From Spirochaetaceae bacterium (GTDB lineage Bacteria; Spirochaetota; Spirochaetia; Treponematales; Treponemataceae), in assembly GCA_017936665.1 (NCBI GenBank), contig JAGBFB010000010.1, positions 54,500 to 118,499 on the forward strand: a stretch of 64,000 bases of DNA, written 5' to 3'. The notes beneath the pieces are model-generated. The model was not told the DNA's origin and made no database searches. It worked only from the letters and a program-made list of their open reading frames with translations. Position numbers and translations under genes: made by a program. Positions 61,804 through 64,000 of the stretch are shown piece by piece (within the stretch, counting starts at the first letter, position 1; each line of letters begins with the position of its first letter).

Positions 61804-62562
61804 ATGGAATATGTAACTTTAGGTAGAACAAATCTTATGGTTAGCCGTTCTTCTTTAGGAACTAAATTATTACAAGATGTTTCTGAAGCAGATGCTGTTG
61901 AAATTTTAAACACAGCCTATGATGGTGGTATAAATTTTTTTGATACTTCAAGTGCATATTCCGATGTAGAAAAAAAACTAGGAAAGGCAATATATTCTAA
62001 ACGAAAAAATGTTGTAATTTCTTCAGGAACAAAAGCCTCTTTGGGAAAAGATGCTATTTGTGATGTAGAAAATTCTCTTGATAATCTTAACATAGATTTT
62101 ATTGATATTTATCACATTTCTAGTGAAGAATATTTGCCTATTCCAGGTTCTGACGACGGTTTGTATAATGAAATGTTAAAATTTCGTCGTGATGGTAAAA
62201 TAAAATTTATTGGATTAACAACTCATAATATTTCTGTTGCTAATGAAGCTATTGAATCTGGTTTATATGATGTGGTTCGTTATCCAATAAATATTTTTTC
62301 TTCTGATGAAGAACTTGAGTTAATTAAAAAAGCTGAAAAATCTGATATTGGACTATCTGCCATAAAAACATTATGTTCTGGAAAAATTAAAAACATTCCT
62401 CTTGCTTTTGGTTTTTTGCGACAATTTGAAAATCTAGTTTCTGTTTGGGGAGCTAGAAATATTGATGAAATCAATAAATTGATTTATTTTGAATCAAATC
62501 CACCTACAATTGACGATAAATTTAAAGAGGAATTACAGGAATTAAAAATTTCAAGTAATTAA
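61804..62562 (+). CDS. Aldo/keto reductase family protein
   Basis: 252 residues, shorter than typical members (about 300), ending before the last barrel strands. YVTLGRTNLMVSRSSLGT at the start; catalytic set visible as FFDTSSAYSD (Asp, Tyr), SSGTKAS (Lys) and DIYHIS (His). Substrate unknown; reduction of an aldehyde with NADPH is the family reaction. AAGG upstream; probably co-transcribed with glyS. Convergent with the HD-GYP gene, 1 base between stops. Confidence 0.87.
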   Translation: MEYVTLGRTNLMVSRSSLGTKLLQDVSEADAVEILNTAYDGGINFFDTSSAYSDVEKKLGKAIYSKRKNVVISSGTKASLGKDAICDVENSLDNLNIDFIDIYHISSEEYLPIPGSDDGLYNEMLKFRRDGKIKFIGLTTHNISVANEAIESGLYDVVRYPINIFSSDEELELIKKAEKSDIGLSAIKTLCSGKIKNIPLAFGFLRQFENLVSVWGARNIDEINKLIYFESNPPTIDDKFKEELQELKISSN

Positions 62563-62563
62563 A

Positions 62564-63829
62564 CTATTTATTTAGGTTGCTTAATGCTTCTGCTGCTTGC
62601 TGTTTGTTTAAAACTCTCACAATTCGTAAACCATTATCGCTTGTTGCAACAGTTTTAGGTTCTCCATTTTCATCCGTTTCGTTTATTATTTGTACAATAG
62701 GATTTTTAGGATTTTCAGGATTTACATCAGTTACTTGTGCGATTTTTCCATCAGAGAGTGTAACATAAGCTCCAATAGGGAATAAGGATAAACTAAATAA
62801 AAGGGCTTTAATAACAGTTTCGTCATATTGTTTGCCTTCATTTTTTAGAAGTTCAACCATTGCCTCATAGGAAGAGTTTGCTTCTTTGTAATGTCTAGGA
62901 GATGTGATTGCTTCAAATGAACAAGCAACTGCAATAATTTTTGCGTAAGGAGAAATGCTTGCACCTGCCAGATGTCGTGGATATCCTTTACCATTTTCTT
63001 TTTCATGATGTTCAAGAACTCCAAGACAAATGCTCAATGGAAAATTAAATTCTTTTAAAATATTATATGAAATTATAGGATGAGTATAAATTTCATTTTT
63101 TTCTGATTGAGTTAATTTTCTATCAGTTAAATATAATTGTGGAGGTAAGCGTATTTGTCCTAATTCGTGCAAAATACATGCAACTCCCAACTCTATAAGT
63201 TTTTCAAGAGGAAGTTTTAATTGTAATCCAATTGTAATTGCTAAAACTGTAGAACGCATAGAGTGATTTATCAAAAAGTTTTTATTTTTTCCATCTTGAT
63301 TAGGCTGTATTCTTAAAACATATCTTCTGTGTTCTCTAACAAAAGAACACAAATCTTTTACAGTGTTAGAAATTTCGTCAATATTCAACTCTTTATGTGT
63401 TGCATAATGTGTGTAAATATTACTGATATGGCTTAGATATTCATTATAAAGATTTTGAACAACTGTAAGTCTTGAATTTTCTGCTGAATCTTCTGCTATA
63501 GAAGGAATTTCTACTGGCTCAATTTTTGGGGTTACAGGTTTTGGGTCTTCAATTACAGGTTTTGCTATTGTTTGTATTTGAGGTTTGCTTTCACTAACAT
63601 TTTCTACAGGAATTTTTTCTGTAGATGTTGAAACAGAATCAAAATTTGCTGTTTCTGTTCGGATATTTCCATCAGAATAAACTTTTTTAAACTCCCAATC
63701 GTTTAGAGCATCAATTAGCGATTTTGTAACAGGAATTGAGTTAGCTAAAAGTAAAAAAGTTTTATCTAATACAACTTCTGCCGTAAAAAAAGTATTTTCT
63801 TTAAGACTTGATACATCAAAAGAATTCAT
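62564..63829 (-). CDS. HD-GYP-type protein with altered metal site
   Basis: 421 residues. A short N-terminal domain (1-60), a Pro/Glu/Val linker (65-115), then an HD-GYP-like domain (about 140-345) and a small C-terminal beta region (VTLSDGKIAQVTDVNPENPKNP). HD-GYP enzymes hydrolyse cyclic-di-GMP. Conserved here: His189, His221, His250, HH274-275 and GKGYP. Changed: HD to HE (Glu222), K to Q (225), and the Asp of AVAD to Cys303. Catalysis is doubtful; a sensor role is possible. The leader upstream holds two terminator-like hairpins and a sigma-28-like promoter. Confidence 0.85.
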   Translation of the reverse strand: MNSFDVSSLKENTFFTAEVVLDKTFLLLANSIPVTKSLIDALNDWEFKKVYSDGNIRTETANFDSVSTSTEKIPVENVSESKPQIQTIAKPVIEDPKPVTPKIEPVEIPSIAEDSAENSRLTVVQNLYNEYLSHISNIYTHYATHKELNIDEISNTVKDLCSFVREHRRYVLRIQPNQDGKNKNFLINHSMRSTVLAITIGLQLKLPLEKLIELGVACILHELGQIRLPPQLYLTDRKLTQSEKNEIYTHPIISYNILKEFNFPLSICLGVLEHHEKENGKGYPRHLAGASISPYAKIIAVACSFEAITSPRHYKEANSSYEAMVELLKNEGKQYDETVIKALLFSLSLFPIGAYVTLSDGKIAQVTDVNPENPKNPIVQIINETDENGEPKTVATSDNGLRIVRVLNKQQAAEALSNLNK

Positions 63830-63854
63830 AAGAAAATTGATACCCCCATACGTT

Positions 63855-63892
63855 AAAAAAAAAGCTGAAAAACCTCACACGTCCTTCAGCTT
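63855..63892 (-). terminator. Terminator-like hairpin 31 bases before the HD-GYP start
   Basis: Minus strand: AAGCTGAA (63892-63885), loop, TTCAGCTT, then T9. It lies between the predicted promoter and the gene, so it either ends a small RNA or attenuates the gene. Confidence 0.7.
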
Positions 63893-63907
63893 ACTTTATG
63901 GACAAAA

Positions 63908-63935
63908 ATCGGTGTCTGGATGTCTACACACCGAT
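63908..63935 (-). terminator. Second terminator-like hairpin in the HD-GYP leader
   Basis: Minus strand: ATCGGTGT / ACACCGAT with a 12-base loop, followed by TTTTTG. Confidence 0.5.
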
Positions 63936-63958
63936 ATTTCATGCCAACCACATTTATA

Positions 63959-63985
63959 ATATCGGTATAAAAAACAATATCTTTA
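63959..63985 (-). promoter_or_regulatory. Sigma-28-like promoter upstream of the HD-GYP gene
   Basis: Minus strand: TAAA (63985-63982), 15 bases, ACCGATAT (63966-63959). Two mismatches in the -10 against GCCGATAA; -35 and spacing exact. Predicted start near 63952 gives a leader of about 120 bases. Confidence 0.45.
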
Positions 63986-64000
63986 ATTTTATTTTTTAAA

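Noticed and set aside
63930..63966. AATATCGGT / ACCGATATT stem that could compete with the hairpin at 63908-63935 as an antiterminator
   Set aside because: Its upstream arm coincides with the predicted sigma-28-like -10 box, so it would not be in the transcript if that promoter is used. Kept only as an alternative.
63898..64000. Plus-strand open frame starting at ATG 63898 (begins MDKNRCLDVY)
   Set aside because: No ribosome site, and it reads through two hairpins; likely chance.

Overview
The window is AT-rich chromosomal DNA from a spirochaete, most likely a host-associated Treponema that makes its own amino acids. Evidence: a cheA - cheW/cheR-like fusion - cheX - cheY operon of the treponemal type, a tmRNA tag ending in DYALAA, sigma-28-type promoters, many lipoproteins, and beta-barrel-like exported proteins. 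Unlike T. pallidum it carries leuB, ilvD, ilvB and argJBD. No tRNA, rRNA, CRISPR array or prophage was seen.

Layout. 1-2742: helicase / ABC-F pair on the minus strand (ABC-F cut by the window edge). 2862-4400: dispersed repeats around a frameshifted, partly duplicated Rpn-family nuclease gene. 4553-4901: tmRNA. 4995-10707: cls, recO, leuB and a Na/phosphate transporter. 10730-15260: accessory block with a repeat, an XRE regulator, three operator-like palindromes, a membrane-anchored ADP-ribosyltransferase-like gene and two CsgG/LpoB-like exported proteins. 15505-19147: ilvD and ilvB, separated by a 212-bp insertion. 19241-30932: two exported barrel-like proteins, the chemotaxis operon, a VWA protein, a PilZ protein and a TPR protein. 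30929-43133: mostly core genes (murB, cysS, an ECF sigma / anti-sigma / transglutaminase-like operon, UMP kinase, radC, efp). 43288-48656: a 5.2-kb accessory segment (lipoproteins, XRE regulator, IS3 element) lying inside a split copy of the dispersed repeat. 48838-52556: repeat-rich lipoprotein behind a promoter with a G7 tract, then a barrel-like protein. 52621-63829: argJBD, eda, epmA, a phosphopantetheinyl transferase, gltX, glyS, an aldo/keto reductase and a degenerate HD-GYP protein.

Functional links. CheA, CheW-CheR-like, CheX and CheY form one signalling pathway, and PilZ and HD-GYP proteins suggest cyclic-di-GMP input. leuB, ilvD and ilvB serve branched-chain amino acids; argJ, argB and argD serve arginine (argC is not here). 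efp and epmA are substrate and modifying enzyme. Four intergenic boxes resemble sigma-28 promoters, and about ten genes appear to start at or within a few bases of the predicted transcription start.

The best candidate for an undescribed system is the XRE-controlled ADP-ribosyltransferase / CsgG-like cassette at 11386-15093. The dispersed hairpin repeat family, with arms that differ between copies but stay self-complementary, is the most striking non-coding signal.
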